Source: Gammaproteobacteria bacterium
GTDB taxonomy: Bacteria; Pseudomonadota; Gammaproteobacteria; Eutrophobiales; Eutrophobiaceae
Assembly: GCA_009843675.1 (NCBI GenBank)
Contig: VYCZ01000052.1
Span: 1-6,252 of the forward strand
Direction: 5' to 3'
DNA: 6,252 nt
Positions 6,018-6,252 of the stretch are shown here, in pieces. Each line of letters begins with the position of its first letter. Positions within the stretch are counted from its first letter, which is position 1. Both the position numbers and the translations under genes were made by a program. The notes below the pieces were generated by a model. It searched no databases. It saw only the letters and a list, made by a program, of their open reading frames with translations, and was not told the origin of the DNA.

Positions 6018-6048
6018 GATATAAATATACCAGTCTGACAATAATATT
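6018..6048. promoter_or_regulatory. AT-rich 31-base divergent gap
   Basis: This is the whole space between the phosphatase ATG and the divergent monooxygenase ATG. It is strikingly AT-rich for the window, with TATAAA (6020-6025) and the 10-base palindrome ATAATATTAT (6041-6050) running into the monooxygenase start. It is too short to hold two full promoters and leaders, so promoters must overlap the coding regions or transcripts must be almost leaderless. No consensus -35 is visible and no site can be assigned. Confidence 0.3.
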
Positions 6049-6252
6049 ATGCATTCTCCAGATTCAACACCCAGAAAATCTCTCTATTATGATTATCGGA
6101 TTTACCCTTTCGTTACGCCATCTGAAGTGAAAGGTGATGCGGAAACACATCCGATTGTGATAGTTGGCGCTGGTCCTGTTGGTCTGGCGATGGCGCTGGA
6201 CATAGCACGTTACCAAATACCGGGCATATTACTGGAAGCTGAGGTGCATGTG
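6049..6252 (+). CDS. FAD-dependent monooxygenase/oxidoreductase, N-terminal part (runs off the right edge)
   Basis: Sixty-eight codons are visible from the ATG at 6049, with the rest beyond the window. A 35-residue N-terminal stretch with YDYRIYPFVTPSEV (15-28) leads into HPIVIVGAGPVGLAMALDIA (34-53). The VGAGPVGL loop is the dinucleotide-binding GxGxxG for FAD, and ILLEAE (61-66) supplies the acidic end of the second strand that would bind the ribose. This layout resembles FAD_binding_3 (PheA/TfdB/UbiH-like) aromatic-ring hydroxylases. Substrate cannot be told from this fragment. An in-frame stop at 6022-6024 and no other start make ATG 6049 the only choice, although no Shine-Dalgarno precedes it. 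Base composition is lower than elsewhere: about 47% GC by hand count over the visible codons, and below 40% in the first 70 bases. It is divergent from the sensor phosphatase, so the two may share regulation or simply mark an insertion boundary. Confidence 0.85.
   Translation, partial: MHSPDSTPRKSLYYDYRIYPFVTPSEVKGDAETHPIVIVGAGPVGLAMALDIARYQIPGILLEAEVHV

Noticed and set aside
5830..6054. Minus-strand ATG at 6054 with a GGAG just upstream as the true start of the sensor phosphatase
   Set aside because: It is out of frame with the phosphatase by one base and its product has no recognisable features. A frameshift would be needed to join the two, and the signal anchor is already complete from ATG 6017.
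1441..6252. Search for tRNA, rRNA, CRISPR repeats, IS ends or att sites
   Set aside because: No cloverleaf-like stretch, regularly spaced repeat, transposase or flanking direct repeat was seen by eye; only the short palindromes listed are present.

Overview
This 6.25 kb window is tightly packed chromosomal DNA, with eight genes and no gap longer than about 150 bases. It looks proteobacterial, most likely from an environmental gammaproteobacterium. Base composition is GC-rich. The DAHP synthase is of the E. coli AroF/G/H (class I-alpha) type, HinT and PdxH resemble their proteobacterial counterparts, there is a Tat-exported PhoX-type protein, and one intergenic hairpin resembles the REP-like palindromes of gammaproteobacterial genomes. 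The taxonomic placement is inferred from protein resemblance only. There are no RNA genes, CRISPR arrays or complete insertion sequences.

Left block, minus strand (1782 down to 1): hinT (HIT-family nucleotide hydrolase), then a 3-deoxy-7-phosphoheptulonate synthase gene 6 bases later, then the first 126 codons of a Tat-exported PhoX/DUF839-type protein. The PhoX start overlaps the synthase stop as ATGA. The three look like one transcription unit.

Middle block, plus strand (1933 to 3069): a DUF4396-type membrane protein with Cys/His-rich ends, then pdxH (pyridoxamine/pyridoxine 5'-phosphate oxidase) 42 bases later. The 150-base divergent gap between hinT and DUF4396 holds a 16-base palindrome, a symmetric -10 sequence that could fire both ways, and a 43-base imperfect hairpin resembling REP/RAYT-type elements.

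Right block, minus strand (6017 down to 3111): a large membrane-bound PP2C/SpoIIE-type phosphatase with a periplasmic sensor of about 440 residues, followed by a small STAS anti-sigma-factor antagonist. A perfect 12-bp-stem hairpin lies between them. Together they form the output half of a partner-switching pathway: an extracytoplasmic signal would control dephosphorylation of the STAS protein, which would then bind and sequester a kinase/anti-sigma partner. No RsbW-like kinase is in the window. The right edge (from 6049, plus strand) holds the start of an FAD-dependent monooxygenase, divergent from the phosphatase across only 31 bases and visibly lower in GC.

No wholly new system can be demonstrated here. 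The items most worth a second look are the sensor-phosphatase/STAS pair, the two intergenic hairpins, the PhoX/DAHP-synthase coupling and the near absence of Shine-Dalgarno sequences.
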